From: Thermoplasmata archaeon
GTDB lineage: Archaea; Thermoplasmatota; Thermoplasmata; Thermoplasmatales; Thermoplasmataceae
Length of the DNA stretch: 12,925 bases
Assembly (NCBI GenBank): GCA_021793945.1
Contig: JAJYRT010000046.1
Coordinates: 1-12,925 of the forward strand
Reading direction: 5' to 3'
Below are positions 12,783-12,925 of this stretch, one piece after another. The position numbers and the translations under genes are program-made. Every line of letters begins with the position of its first letter. Position 1 is the stretch's first letter. The notes beneath the pieces are model-generated. The model searched no databases. It saw only the letters and a list, made by a program, of their open reading frames with translations, and was not told the origin of the DNA.

Positions 12783-12925
12783 TCAGGAGAGTATCCTTTC
12801 CATCACGTACTGCAATATTCCACCCATCTGGAAGTATTCAACCTCTATTGGGGTGTCCAGTCTTAACAGTAGGTCCGTTGCACCTCTTTTCCCATCCTTC
12901 ATGGTAAAGGAGAGTTTTGCCTTTC
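12783..12925 (-). CDS. acnA: Aconitate hydratase, C-terminal end (partial)
   Basis: The minus strand at the right edge is open for 46 complete sense codons before a TGA at 12783-12785. It reads KAKLSFTMKDGKRGATDLLL, continues RLDTPIEVEYFQMGGILQYV, and ends MERILS. This matches the end of AcnA/IRP-type aconitases, where a 'V.RIDT..E..YY..GGIL.YVLR.LL' segment closes the swivelling domain 4. The enzyme interconverts citrate and isocitrate in the citric acid cycle. The cluster cysteines and the rest of the gene lie outside the window, so integrity cannot be judged. Homoaconitase or isopropylmalate isomerase small subunits lack this ending, which makes aconitase the best choice. Confidence 0.82.
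   Translation of the reverse strand, partial: KAKLSFTMKDGKRGATDLLLRLDTPIEVEYFQMGGILQYVMERILS

Overview
The window looks like a chromosomal segment of a Thermoplasmatales-type archaeon. The indications are leaderless-looking genes with a TATA-like element about 22-30 nt before the start codon, archaeal-type UbiD and UbiA proteins, heavy use of AGG/AGA arginine and ATA isoleucine codons, paired archaeal toxin-antitoxin families, and an aconitase of the AcnA type. The order-level assignment is inference; no rRNA or other marker gene is present.

Region 1 (about 1-2500) is an accessory island. It holds, in order, the possible start of an unrecognised minus-strand gene cut by the window edge, a RelB/RelE-type pair (minus), a DUF2283/DUF4258 pair (plus), a VapB/VapC pair (minus), and the C-terminal remnant of a transposase (minus). 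Each pair is tightly coupled: TTGA overlap, ATGA overlap, and TAA-ATG abutment respectively. The DUF2283/DUF4258 pair lies between two 27-bp imperfect direct repeats (24/27 identical), and a perfect 11-bp-stem hairpin sits directly at its 3' end. Dyad or repeated motifs overlap the promoters of both the relB-like and vapB-like genes, as expected for autoregulated toxin-antitoxin operons.

Region 2 (about 2500-4890, plus strand) encodes an Ada-like DNA alkylation-repair protein (metal-binding domain, AraC-type HTH, methyltransferase domain). It overlaps by 8 bp with an APC-superfamily amino-acid permease, so the two are probably cotranscribed.

Region 3 (about 4970-7880, minus strand) encodes a large P-type cation ATPase and, upstream of it, a small zinc-ribbon protein.

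Region 4 (about 7880-11270, plus strand) starts with a divergent intergenic region carrying a long imperfect hairpin. It continues with a small membrane protein with DnaJ-type CxxCxGxG motifs, an unrecognised four-helix membrane protein, and an overlapping UbiD decarboxylase / UbiA prenyltransferase pair. The last two could perform the late prenylation and decarboxylation steps of menaquinone-type quinone synthesis (MqnP/MqnL-like roles in the futalosine route, by inference).

Region 5 (about 11250-12925, minus strand) has an MFS transporter whose 3' end overlaps that of ubiA tail-to-tail, then the C-terminal end of aconitate hydratase running off the window. No tRNA, rRNA or CRISPR array was seen. 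The most unusual material is the repeat-bracketed DUF2283/DUF4258 cassette, the promoter dyads of the toxin-antitoxin genes, the hairpin before the CxxCxGxG membrane protein, and changed key residues in the Ada, P-type ATPase and UbiA proteins.
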